A stretch of 64,000 nt of DNA from Atopsyche davidsoni (taxonomy: Eukaryota > Arthropoda > Insecta > Trichoptera > Hydrobiosidae): NCBI GenBank assembly GCA_022113835.1, contig JAILWY010000003.1, positions 13,973,501 through 14,037,500 of the forward strand, in the 5' to 3' direction. This document shows, in pieces, positions 33,801-42,725 of this stretch. How positions within the stretch are numbered: position 1 is the first letter of the stretch; every line of letters begins with the position of its first letter. The notes below the pieces were generated by a model. It made no database searches. It saw nothing but the letters and a program-made list of their open reading frames with translations, and was not told the DNA's origin. The position numbers and the translations under genes are program-made.

Positions 33801-36149
33801 ATCGAAACATACACACATACACACAATGGCTATTATATATATTAGATATTAAAATGGAATTCCACCAAGTACTCTGTCAAAAATATTGAATTTCTTTAAA
33901 TATAATTAATATTTTAAATAGTGATTTTTCCACATGTTAATTTTTATTGGTGACCGGTTTCGTTTCGGTTAAATTACCACCTGACAATCATTACATATCT
34001 CTCTCTCTCTCTTACAACCAATACCTCTCCCATTAACAATTGTTCACTTACTTGCATGTTATTTTAAAAATCCTCACTCAGTTTGATAATACCAACGTGA
34101 AAGGTTGGCGAAACCGGTCACAAATAAAAATTATTCAAAATATTAATAAAATGATTTGTTAAAATACAGTGAAGTTGAATATAAATATATACTAATACAT
34201 TTTACTAGCATACTAGCAGATAGATAATACCCGGCGTGTTCAACTACGCTAAAAAAGAAATACATTTATTTTATTTGTTCGAAAAAAAGGAAATTTTGTT
34301 TTTTATTAACTTTTTTATCTATTAAGATTATCTAGCGGATAAATAATATATTGAGTTTTTTCGGTAGGTGTGTAAACAAAGATTTTTCGGCTTTGATTTT
34401 GATTGTGGCTTCGATTAACTACGTGGCGATAGTTTTTTAACAGCAATTCTTGTTCCGTTGCACAGTTTATTCTTCGGCATTTTTTTTCAGTAAAATAAAC
34501 ACGTTGACTGTTTTATAAATGAACAGCAAGATGTTGAACAGTTGGATATCGCGCATGAATACTGAAACCAAGAATTCGCCAGACAGCTTTATTACTGCTG
34601 ATATAACGACCCATCTGTAATTGAGTGATTTCATCGTTTCGATTTGAAAGCCCGAACTCTGCCATGTCACTGCCTCTGTTAATATTTGCATATTTACTTA
34701 ATGGATATCCCACATTGATATGACAGTATTGGACTGTATGGATCAATCCATCTGTTATCAATGTCAATATCAACGTTTCTTACTTTAATGGTGGTGGTGC
34801 ATCTTCCATCATCTGGCTTTCGTCGTCTGTATTTCGGATATCCATCCTCATCAGTTTGAGTTTCATTAATCAAATCGCGTAGATATCTTTTTGTGCATTT
34901 GCCGTCTTTCATGCAAGGGGAATTCATATTCAATGCTCCGCATGGGCCGTGAATCGTGTTCTTGTAGACAACGTCAGAAAATATCGGATTTTCTTGTAAA
35001 TTCGGTAGTTCAGCAGATATAACACTATCGATTTGAGTTGGAACAATTTTTTCTTTCAGCCAAATTAGAATATGAGCGTGCGGTAAACTTCGTTTTTGCC
35101 ATTCAATCGCATGTATGCCTTCATCAAAGCATCTTGAGCATACTCATGCATATGTCTTGGGCTTCCAGTACGCATAATAATCCATAGATGAAACTTGTAA
35201 TACGAATATTTATGTTGAATAAATTTTTTCCCATATATAAACAGACAAACTCATTATGATAAAACTCTTTATTGTGAATGACAGAACTGTGATTTTGTTT
35301 TAAAAGTCTGTACTATACGTGATCTTCACAATGTTCTTTTTTAAATTTTTTTTCAAGGAATGATGTCGACTTTACAGATTTTGAAAATTTTTGTATGGAA
35401 AATGTCGAAAATTGACTTAATTAAAAGACCAAATTTTTTAATGCATTGTTTTAATAATCTCAAAGATTCTTTGTATTATTGTCTTTCTAAATAAATAAAT
35501 AAATGAAACTGGTTTGGGGCACATCGGTTGGATGGTTTCAAAGCCTATGACGGACACATAAACATCTTTTGTGTTTTATATATATAGATTAAAATGGAAT
35601 TCCACCAAGTACTCTCTGTCAAAAATATTGATTACAATTGATATTTAAAATACTCTCTAAACTTCAGAGAACCTTTGAAAATGATGCAATGGAGAGATTA
35701 CTAGCACGTTTTATGTCACCAGGATTGCAGAGAGGAATTTTCCTTCTTCAAGAATTGATTATATGAAAAACTTCCAGAATTGCTTTCATCAATGGTAAGA
35801 CCACGTAAAAAACATTTAAAAAATCAAGACTATCTCATTTATCTCTCAATTTCATACATGTTATTTAAGTACACAAAACCACACCAGCAAAGCTGAGCGA
35901 GCAACTTTCGACCTTACCTGTAAAGTTTGGGGATGGCGTGAGCCGCTGTCTTCCTAACATAAGGACTCATATCAGAGGCTGACTCTTTGATAGCCAACAT
36001 GACGATGGGAACGATCATCTCTACACGGATAGATGAAAGCACTCGAAGAGCTCCTGCCCGAATCAGTTGGTTGGGATCCTGAACATTTTGTGGATTTTAT
36101 TATTTTATTTAATTTATTTTTTTATTTATATCTAATATATATTTTATAC

Positions 36150-36225
<76 letters not shown>

Positions 36226-39200
36226 ACTATTAAGGACATTATTTTTCACCTTGAGAGCTCGTTGAAATGTACTGATTGACAGGAGTGCAAGATCTTGTTG
36301 TTCCTCGGCATACCTAACAAGGTAAACATACACCAACTTCTTAACTTCTATATTCTTTGACACCACATTCTTGACAACAGCAGGAAACCTAAAAAAATCA
36401 AATAAAGAAGGTATTAGTAAAATAAATCGAAAAATTTATCTGTGAATAGATAAAGAAAAAGTTACAGAACTATTGACTCACAAGTCGGAAGCGTCTCGTC
36501 CTTTCGCGACCATACCGATGATTCGCTTCATTGCCTCAAGCTTTAATGAGTCCTTGGAGCCATCAAGCATCTGCTTCAGGTCATCGTGCCTGCACAGTTA
36601 TCATTTTGGCTAAGACCACCATGTTACAAGTAATTTAATAAGTTGATTTATGTGGTCACTGAGAGACCAGAATTTTAGATCACAAATCAAATACATTCAG
36701 TGTATCTAAATAATGTGTAATATTCATTAGTACAACAGTAGATGTCTGTTTGTTAACAGAGAGTGGAAAATGTCTTATCATTAGATTTTGCATTATGACA
36801 AACAAAATATTTTCATAAGAAATAGATTTTATGAATTTTCAGATAATAAAATATACATACTACTTTTATTTCCGTGGAAAGTTGAAATATAGATTATGAT
36901 TTTCTTTATTAACTTGACCAAACATTTTATACCAATAAACATGTGTGTGGATGATAGTACTCAGTTTTTTGCTAAATGGTTAGAGTGAAGTTATTGTTCG
37001 TAAAATTTTTACCCAGGTCACATAACCCTTCTGTTTTTGCACTGATTTACCTCATAATAGATTTGTTTGTTAATAGTTTAAACAGAGTTCCTTATCAATT
37101 TTTTTAATTTCAGAATTATTAAAAGTAATATTTTATAAATTTAAAAGCTTGGAAATAACCACTTACATGAATGTACATTTGACGATAATAGTTATGATAA
37201 TAGACGAGGGTGACAGTTAAGAAAAAAACAAAAGTAAAGTAAAGGAATGACCATATCAATAAATGCACATTTAACGATAATAATTTCTTAGGGTGATACT
37301 TAATAAAAACCAGAAGTTACGTAAATGAATAACCATATCGATAAATGTACATTTGTCGATAATAGTTAAAAGCGTCATAAAGGTTTGATTATGAAAATAA
37401 GTTTCATAAAAATGTTTTAGCAAAGAATAAATCAACGGGTTCTGTCGGTGAACACATAGCAAATATAACTAAAAAATAAAATGTAAATAAAACATAAACA
37501 CAAAAACAAAATGTTCTCGATTATATAGCTTTACGTTTATTCTCTGAAAGGTGGTAGGCAAATTGAGAATCTAGTTTTGAATTTTTAAATAGGGTATTCA
37601 AATGCGATTTCTTCCCAAATTATTTATCTAACAATGTTGAAAATAATTTAACAATGGAGAATTTTCACATCATTAACACATTGTGATCGGGAGACGCATA
37701 AATGCGTTCCTCGCTGCCTGGCGGTAGGGGCCGGGAGACGCATTTATGCGTTCTGTGCGAACTGTAACAATAATATTTTTTGTTTTTGTTTTTGAAAGTG
37801 GTTTTAATTTTTGGAAGTGGGAGTGAACTGATAAAGATGATTTTATTATAATAACCCAGTGAACATGGAACACCTTTCACGTCGCTGTCGTGTGTGCGCT
37901 AAACACAAAATACGCAGTGAAACACGTTACATATGTATGTTTTGCAATCTACCTCTTCACAAAGGAAAGTGTTTTAAGCACTATCATACGTTGACGCATT
38001 ATTAGGTTGTTTTGTTTCTGATTAGATCTAATAAAAATTTTCAAAAAGTATTGTGATTTTTATAACAATGTAATTTTATGTGATTAAGCATATTTTTTCA
38101 CACATTGAAAACGATTAAAGAAAACTCTCAGAAAATATCATCGTGACTTGTGAGGGATTCGAACCCACATCCCCAAGCTTTCATGGCCGGTGCATTTATC
38201 CAACTATGCTAACGAGCCACTGCAATTTAGTGAGAATTTTTAATAATCATAATCTACATATGAACCAATATGCCCAGGCTAATCAATATTTAATGATTTG
38301 CAAACACTGGACTTAATTAAAGTAACAAGTGAAGCATTTTTATATCCAAATATGGTTATTATTATTTTTAAAATCTATTGATGTTTAGCCGAGACGCGCA
38401 CCATTCTATTTATATTAAATTGGATTAATGTTAATCAGGATGCGTATTTATTTACCCATGCAGGTATTAGTATGTTTATGTGATTAAGCATATTTTTAAT
38501 ATAAATAGAATGGTGCGCGTCTCGGCTAAACATCAATAGATTTTAAAAATAATAATAACCATATTTGGATATAAAAATGCTTCACTTGTTACTTTAATTA
38601 AGTCCAGTGTTTGCAAATCATTAAATATTGATTAGCCTGGGCATATTGGTTCATATGTAGATTATGATTATTAAAAATTCTCACTAAATTGCAGTGGCTC
38701 GTTAGCATAGTTGGATAAATGCACCGGCCATGAAAGCTTGGGGATGTGGGTTCGAATCCCTCACAAGTCACGATGATATTTTCTGAGAGTTTTCTTTAAT
38801 CGTTTTCAATGTGTGAAAAAATATGCTTAATCACATAAACATACTAATACCTGCATGGGTAAATAAATACGCATCCTGATTAACATTAATCCAATTTAAT
38901 ATAAATGTAATTTTGATCGTAAAAGTGTGTTTTTCGCTTTCCATTTCATTTATTGTATAGTAATTTTGTGTACAAAACATGTATGTATAATAAATAAATA
39001 AAGCAATTATTTTAGATTAAGACACTAAAAGTTTTTTTGAAAAATACCCAATAGTTCGAAAGATATGGCTATTTTACAGAAACTGTAATTTGAGACGTAT
39101 ATATCAAAAAAACCCCCGATCTCAGCCCCTAGGTGACAAAAAAATCACCCGATCACAATGTGTTAACACACTTTAGGCGGGTACCAAATTGACTAAACGG

Positions 39201-40434
39201 ATGTGCGTAGCGGGCAAAATTCGCGTAAAGTTGCGCGTGTGAAATCTAGTCTATACACTCTTTGATTTGCACTTTTTGATTTTTTTTTCTTCCGTTTAGC
39301 AACTCCGAGATAATTATGAGATTTTTGTTAATAAATTAAATGTTATTGTTACACAATAGCTTATATTATATTTATATTTTAAGCGGGTAACCAAATTGAC
39401 TAAACTGATGTGCGAAGCGGACGAAATTTGCGTAAAATTGCACGTGTGAAATCTAGTCTATACACTCTTTGATTTGCAAGTAGTCATATAAATCGTTTCC
39501 TATAAAAAGTTGAACCACTTCATACACACTTTGCAGATTACTTGGCATCACAACAACACCACTTTGTCCTAAAAATTGTTCAATAATTGGAGGATTATCA
39601 TTCTCTGACCACTCCACTTCTTCATTGTCACTTTGCTCAGAATCACTGGACAGTATTGGTAGAAGTAACGCTGACGAGTCCTAAACAAACATTTCGAGCT
39701 GTAAACCTAAAGAATAAAATGACCTTCTGCCGCTTTTAGAGTAACACATTCAAAAACGTATTAATATGCGCCCCGCCTTCAGGAAGTAGTCCGCGGAACG
39801 GGTACTAGTACCCGCCTCGCCTTTAGTGTGTTAATAACAGCACAACTGAAGAATCTTATACTTATATTATCTCACATTTACATCGAATCTCACGCCATTT
39901 TAATCATATAATAAGTTATGAAAGTTAAAATTTTTATTGAGTTTTTAATATTGATATTGTTTAATTTAAATAAATGTAGTGTAAAAGGTTAAACACTTAC
40001 ATGCAGTTCGAATTCCAACTTTGATTCACATTTACATAGAATACATATAATTTTTGGAGTGGATAAAAAATTTGAAGTCCGATTTTCAACCGAATCACCA
40101 TCAACACTTTGGGTTTGTATATACATATCAACAGATGTTATTTTTAGCAGGCACTTTTCGTTTCCTATGAATTTTGGTAGTGCTTTTGAAGAAATTAAAT
40201 AAATAAAACCGTGATATTAATTATTTTAATCTAAGTCTCATGTGAAAAATTTAAATGTCTTAAAGATTAAGGAAGCTAGCTAGATGAAAATATAAAGGTA
40301 TTGAAGGATGAAGTTACGCTTGTTACTCACTTTTTATAGTCTGCCTGGAAGAATCCCCCGGACGCAGGATCTGCGGGATACTCCACCTCGGCCGAGACGA
40401 TGGGTCTATCGTTATTGTATGATGGAGTAGTCAT
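21848..40434 (-). CDS. AP3B: AP-3 adaptor complex subunit beta
   Basis: Large subunit of the AP-3 complex, which sorts cargo from endosomes to lysosomes and lysosome-related organelles (Drosophila ruby, human AP3B1/2). Coding exons, 5' to 3': 40434-40331, 36589-36482, 36388-36250, 36078-35918, 25743-25494, 25088-24768, 24695-24210, 24139-23875, 23807-23552, 23387-23252, 23171-22821, 22643-22517, 22441-22216, 21995-21848. All join in one frame with GT-AG junctions: 1025 residues, slightly shorter than the human protein. The first half is the adaptin trunk ([59 protein letters not shown]). An acidic/serine-rich hinge occupies exons 9-10. The ear follows, ending in a beta-sheet region ([18 protein letters not shown]). 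Start is the ATG at 40434. Intron 4 (25744-35917) and intron 1 (36590-40330) are full of transposons. Confidence 0.95.
22092..22140. repeat. TA microsatellite in AP-3 beta intron 13
   Basis: Interrupted (TA)n/(TATATT)n tract between exons 14 and 13 of the AP-3 beta gene. Confidence 0.8.
26194..26226 (-). ncRNA. hammerhead ribozyme-like core in left Penelope arm
   Basis: On the minus strand: TTGAAGA, then stem II GCCG-TGTT-CGGC, then GAAA, then a palindromic helix III (GAGCTC) and TC. This matches the hammerhead layout CUGANGA-stemII-GAAA-stemIII-UH apart from the first C, which is U. Confidence 0.5.
26468..27288 (+). pseudogene. Penelope-like reverse transcriptase end plus GIY-YIG endonuclease
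   Basis: The first part (26468-26668) resembles the end of a Penelope RT ([18 protein letters not shown]). The frame shifts near 26640 into 26644-27288, which continues with the linker ([15 protein letters not shown]) and a GIY-YIG nuclease domain ([18 protein letters not shown], then RYKEHL). The nuclease cuts target DNA for insertion. The palm and fingers of the RT are missing, so the copy cannot be autonomous. Confidence 0.8.
27519..27551 (+). ncRNA. hammerhead ribozyme-like core in right Penelope arm
   Basis: Same core as in the left arm but on the plus strand, with one extra A in the GAAA box (GAAAA). Stem II (GCCG/CGGC) and the palindromic helix III (GAGCTC) are intact. Confidence 0.45.
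27698..28982 (+). mobile_element. mariner transposon 1, nearly intact
   Basis: 1285 bp with inverted ends (TACGGTGTGTGCATTAAT and its complement near 28962-28982) and TA target duplications at 27696-27697 and 28983-28984. It is inserted in a copy of the short dispersed repeat. Confidence 0.9.
27869..28906 (+). pseudogene. mariner transposase with a single in-frame stop
   Basis: Cut-and-paste transposase. The frame runs 345 codons and is broken only by TAG at 28274-28276, where other mariners read through between the DNA-binding half and the catalytic half. The N-terminal half has the helix-turn-helix pair. The catalytic D,D34D residues are present in [19 protein letters not shown] and [13 protein letters not shown]. 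Length and motifs fit a full-length transposase. The single nonsense change suggests recent loss. Confidence 0.9.
28983..29100. repeat. palindromic part of the short dispersed repeat, split by mariner and Helitron
   Basis: Foldback around GACCGGTTTATCAGTAACC, with arms containing GTGATTTTTC and GAAAGATCAC. Its left end lies before the mariner (about 27672-27697) and its continuation follows Helitron B (33847 onward, TTAAAATGGAATTCCACC). Confidence 0.7.
29704..30425 (-). pseudogene. integrase 3' remnant of the LTR element
   Basis: Two overlapping minus-strand frames (30425-30138 and 30192-29704) encode the end of a gypsy integrase: the catalytic-core segment with the family's [14 protein letters not shown] motif and the C-terminal domain (GDLVWLF-type [16 protein letters not shown]). 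A frame change separates them near 30160. The first part of the core is missing. Confidence 0.75.
30560..31852 (-). CDS. SAP-domain gag-like protein of the LTR element
   Basis: 430 codons from the ATG just inside the 5' LTR. Residues about 5-45 form a SAP-type helix-extended-loop-helix ([20 protein letters not shown]), seen at the N terminus of some arthropod gypsy gag proteins. The rest is three successive tandem-repeat blocks: about 19-residue units ([19 protein letters not shown]), then arginine-rich units ([19 protein letters not shown]), then Trp/Gly-rich units ([16 protein letters not shown]). No zinc knuckle was seen. The frame runs off into the deletion before the integrase, so the native end is lost. 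Confidence 0.6.
   Translation of the reverse strand: MAKHVNVSDLKVVDLKRELEERDLLTTGLKSALVLRLKESLAQEGHNPEEFLFEVPCTTNDVMRILERWTKQIDARTVGVAAVEAISGAGEISARTVGVAAVEAILSTGEIGARTAGVAAVEAVSGTGEIGARTVGVAAVEAISGTGEIGARTVGVAAVEAISGTGEIGARTVGVAAVEAISGTGEISARTVGVAAVEAISSTGGMDVKTGSGASVGTGFGSGRRAREGTSGPSSRSMVLRVRVALDRARRGASGPSSRSMVLRRRVVLSGTRGGASGPSSRSMVLRARVALNRARGGASEPSSRSMVLRARVALNRARGRCIKTVAAEHGASRGSGVRKSAREVQQVHHRGAWHFAGRWRWAFRGGGQQFHHRGAWHLAGRWRWAFRGGGQQFHHRGAWHFARRWRWAFRGGGQQVHRRGKWYFAGERP
32725..33003 (-). CDS. 92-codon ORF of unknown origin inside Helitron B, possibly captured
   Basis: Open frame from ATG 33003 to TAA 32725, in the segment that Helitron A and B share and D lacks. The predicted product has no domain I recognise (contains [19 protein letters not shown]). 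In Helitron A the matching stretch (15325-15594) is interrupted by a changed T run near the start but otherwise readable. Helitrons often capture gene pieces. It could also be a Helitron-specific segment or chance. Confidence 0.3.
   Translation of the reverse strand: MVKMTTFQNQSLLKIFFLILKLIRRTWFIFNLLIPIEKKTFKCLGFLENVPDESPNSYILIGKTHIYHINSIFIRNKNILCSEEGMYQTFYI
33847..34204. repeat. continuation of the short dispersed repeat after Helitron B
   Basis: Begins with the conserved terminal block (AAAATGGAATTCCACCAAG). At 34081-34122 it shows TTTGATAATACCAACGTG, hairpin partner GGTTGG and GAAACCGGTCAC, the degenerate hammerhead-like core of the family. Confidence 0.65.
34205..35588 (-). mobile_element. 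Helitron fragment F (sister of E)
   Basis: Same ends as fragment E: CTAG at 34205-34208 and ATCTATATATATAAAAC at the 5' end on the minus strand. Minus-strand frames at 34933-34694 and 34773-34513 keep Rep-region motifs ([48 protein letters not shown]). Frames are broken and most of the element is missing. Confidence 0.8.
36148..36222. repeat. (TA)n microsatellite in AP-3 beta intron 3
   Basis: About 75 bp of uninterrupted TA between exons 4 and 3 of the AP-3 beta gene. Confidence 0.95.
36590..37672. other. AP-3 beta intron 1, unique part
   Basis: AT-rich intron sequence with a local repetition of ATAAATG(T/C)ACATTT motifs around 37160-37350. No coding exon or transposon end was recognised before the piggyBac-like element at 37673. 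Confidence 0.5.
37673..39166 (+). mobile_element. piggyBac-like element 1 (deleted), TTAA-flanked
   Basis: Inverted ends CACATTGTGATCGGG (left) and CCCGATCACAATGTG (right) lie between TTAA target sites at 37673-37676 and 39163-39166. At 37866-38005 the plus strand encodes a short Cys-rich domain ([24 protein letters not shown]) like the C-terminal zinc domain of piggyBac transposases, ending in TAG. The catalytic part is gone. A SINE foldback is inserted after it. Confidence 0.8.
38079..38906. repeat. inverted pair of tRNA-derived SINEs (large foldback)
   Basis: Arms of about 340 bp (38079-38418 and 38497-38840) are inverted copies. The about 78-bp centre is also repeated in reverse to the right (38818-38906). 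Each copy has a tRNA-like head with A-box TTAGCATAGTTGG and B-box GGGTTCGAATCCCTC and an AT-rich body. The cloverleaf is imperfect, so neither is called as a tRNA gene. The pair sits inside piggyBac element 1. Confidence 0.8.
39163..39834 (-). mobile_element. piggyBac-like element 2 (deleted), sharing a TTAA with element 1
   Basis: Starts TTAACACACTTTAGGCGGGT and ends with the inverted form (CGCCTTTAGTGTGTTAA). The minus strand (about 39690-39470) encodes an acidic stretch and [11 protein letters not shown], like the N-terminal region of piggyBac transposases. Inside, a block starting GGGTA(A)CCAAATTGACTAAAC is repeated (39179 and 39385). The catalytic part is absent. Confidence 0.65.
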
Positions 40435-40668
40435 AGCTCACTGCAGAGATAAGTTTACTGAAATTCTTCAACACTCATCGATATTAATTACAGGTTATTT
40501 TTGTATGTAGAAATATTTAAGATCCTGAAGTAGTGCAAAACACTGGAAGTTGTCAGTACTTAGCTGTCAAATAGACAGGCGAAATGTAATCTTATTTGTC
40601 TATGGGTATCGTTGGTACTCTATGCTCTGATGTTAGTGGCGTTGCTCGTATTTACGTCTTTAAGGCCT

Positions 40669-40829
40669 CACACACGTAGCAACAAATCGTGTCACCAGCT
40701 TGCAGCTAACCAATAAGGGCCCTTTATTTTGGGTGTTTTATTTTAATGGTTTTGTCTAAATAAACAACGCAAATTAGAACGCTATTGACTAGCTGCAAGT
40801 CGGTGGCACGATTTTCTGCTACGTGTGTG
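40669..40829. repeat. foldback MITE, copy 1
   Basis: Near-palindrome with ends CACACACGTAGCAACAAATC and CGATTTTCTGCTACGTGTGTG. It lies about 235 bp upstream of the AP-3 beta start codon. Same family as 41001-41151 and 49553-49698. Confidence 0.8.
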
Positions 40830-41000
40830 CCTTGATTTATTATATATTAATCGGTGACTAGCAAGCTGTTATTTTATTTCAATAATCAAATAACAATTTC
40901 TTCGTGCGAAACTAATGGTCTACCAGAACTTAATAATTTACCTTAGACAAAGCTTTTAAACAATATTTGCAAAGTTTTAAATGTTTATCGGTAAAGGCAT

Positions 41001-41151
41001 CTACACACGTAGCAACAAATCGCGCCACCAACTTGCAGCTGGCCAATAGCGTCCCTTCGTTTTGGATGTTTTTTTTAATGATTTTGCCTAAAATGTAGGA
41101 CGCTATTGACTAGCTGCAAGTTGGTGGCGTGATTTGTTGCTGCGTGTGTAG
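41001..41151. repeat. foldback MITE, copy 2
   Basis: Near-palindrome with ends CTACACACGTAGCAACAAAT and ATTTGTTGCTGCGTGTGTAG; inner arms ACTTGCAGCTGGCCAATAGC and its complement. No clear target duplication. Confidence 0.8.
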
Positions 41152-41731
41152 AGGACTTAAGACCGATAAATCTGAAAGGTCTGACTTCAAAATACGGAAA
41201 ACTACGACTAATCAGATTATCTAATATCTAATTATTACCACAAATGTATTGCTACAATATTTGCATTATATTTAAAATTTGAATTTCACAGGGTAAAAAC
41301 AGAGCAGTAAACTGTTTTTAAATATAGATGTGCATTTTAAGAATAAATGTAACGGATAATCAAATTATTGTTTAAATATTCACATTTGGAAACTTGAGTA
41401 GTGAAAAATGAATTTTATCAGTCATGAAAGTTTTTTTTCTAGCTCATTGTCGGCAATATAAATCAAAATGAATAGTCAATCTCTCAAGGGTTGAGACCAT
41501 TGATCTAAAGTCGGAACAGGTAATGGTCATATTTTTAATTTGAGCGTGGCGTAAGCGCTAAGTTGCGATTTGAGATTGAAACTTTGAGAAGCCTATGGTT
41601 AAAAAGTATGGCTGTTATCTACTGTGTTAAGATGGGAGATGCGGTTATTTGTATTTTTTCCTTTGAATTTCGTTTCTTTTGAGAAATTTCGCGGGAGTGT
41701 CGAACGTATTGATTGAGATAGGAAGCCCCTT
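41152..41731. other. intergenic, no feature recognised
   Basis: AT-rich sequence upstream of the AP-3 beta gene. No coding or RNA signal. GC content rises at about 41710 where the LINE fragment begins. Confidence 0.5.
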
Positions 41732-42725
41732 ATGCTGCCCGACGTGGGAGGACCGAAGCTATGCAAGCGGAAACTGCTGGCCAGCGTGACGATGTCACAG
41801 ATCCTGTACGGTGCGGAGACGTGAGCGAACACGATGGAGATCTCCCACTACAGGAACACGGTGGCCAAGGTCCAGCGCAGAGCAGCGCTCAGGGGGACAT
41901 GCGGCTACCGCACGATCTCAGGGGACCCAGCCCTACGCAGATCTACGAAGCGAGACAACGGAAGGAGGACAGACGTCACCGAGACTTGGCAACACCGATG
42001 GGCGGCATCTACCAAAGGGCGCTGGACGCGAAGGCTCATCCTGGACATCCACCTGTGGATCTCGCGACGCCACGGCCAGGTCACTTACAGGCTGACCCAA
42101 CTCCTTTTGGGGCACGGCTGCATTGGCAGCTGCCTCGGGAGGATCGGCCGGCCTGTCGACGCAAGCTGTCCACTGTGCGATGACGCGGAGCAAGCCCTCT
42201 TCAACTGCGGAGCGACCGAAATGGAGCGATGGCGACTCCGGAACAGTCTTGGCATCGTCTGGACGGCGGACGAGCTTAAGGACTTCCATGCTCAAGGACC
42301 AGCGAGCTCGGGATGGAGTCGTCTCCTTTGCCGAGAAGACCATGACCCGAAGGAAGGAGCTCGAGAGGCAACACTAGCTAGACCCCAGAGCTCCGACCTG
42401 AGGAGAAGCCCACGGATATGACAAGAACGAGAGCTGAAGAGCACGAGACACCATTTTCATGTTTTTAAGCGCATCATTCAACGGAGACGCTGTCCCCATA
42501 TATAGTCAGGGACGAATGTCAGAGACAAATAGAAGGGAGGGGAGGCAGACTGGGGAACAGCGAAAAATGTGCTCTCTGGAAAACCCCCCTCGCAAATTAA
42601 TGAATTGTGTATACTGTATAGTATTTATTTATTTACAAATTAAAGACCAGCTTTCGGCACCCGGAAATAGTACGACAGTACTGTCTGAGGCCGACTGTAA
42701 GTAAATAAAAAAGAAAAGAAAAAAC
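41732..42725 (+). mobile_element. 5'-truncated R1-type LINE fragment
   Basis: From 41732 the frame reads the C-terminal part of a non-LTR retrotransposon polyprotein: LLASVTMSQILYGAET, then TGA at 41822-41824 where a Trp would be expected, then EISHYRNTVAKVQRRAALR and a late zinc-knuckle-type region (TYRLTQLLLGHGCIGSCL, CPLCDDAEQALFNC), ending at TGA about 42421. A GC-rich 3' UTR and an A-rich end near 42700-42725 follow. The RT domain itself is missing, as expected for 5' truncation. Confidence 0.75.

Larger units (their letters stand above)
29101..33846 (-). mobile_element. Helitron B, hosting an LTR retrotransposon
   Basis: Minus-strand copy of the family of Helitron A and D. The 3' end CTAG and hairpin GAATGACGCGCATTC lie at 29101-29136, and the 5' end (GA after TATTA) at 33846. 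Host bases are A before and T after. An LTR element is inserted at 29340-32238. Like copy A it carries the extra segment (about 32640-33505) that copy D lacks, here with a local duplication. Confidence 0.85.

Noticed and set aside
33961..34020. TCTCTC microsatellite as a regulatory GAGA site
   Set aside because: The CT run belongs to the short dispersed repeat and occurs in its other copies; no promoter context.
38690..38770. Possible tRNA gene (A box and B box present)
   Set aside because: Acceptor and T stems do not pair properly and the sequence is embedded in a repeated SINE body, with an inverted copy next to it. Treated as a tRNA-derived SINE.
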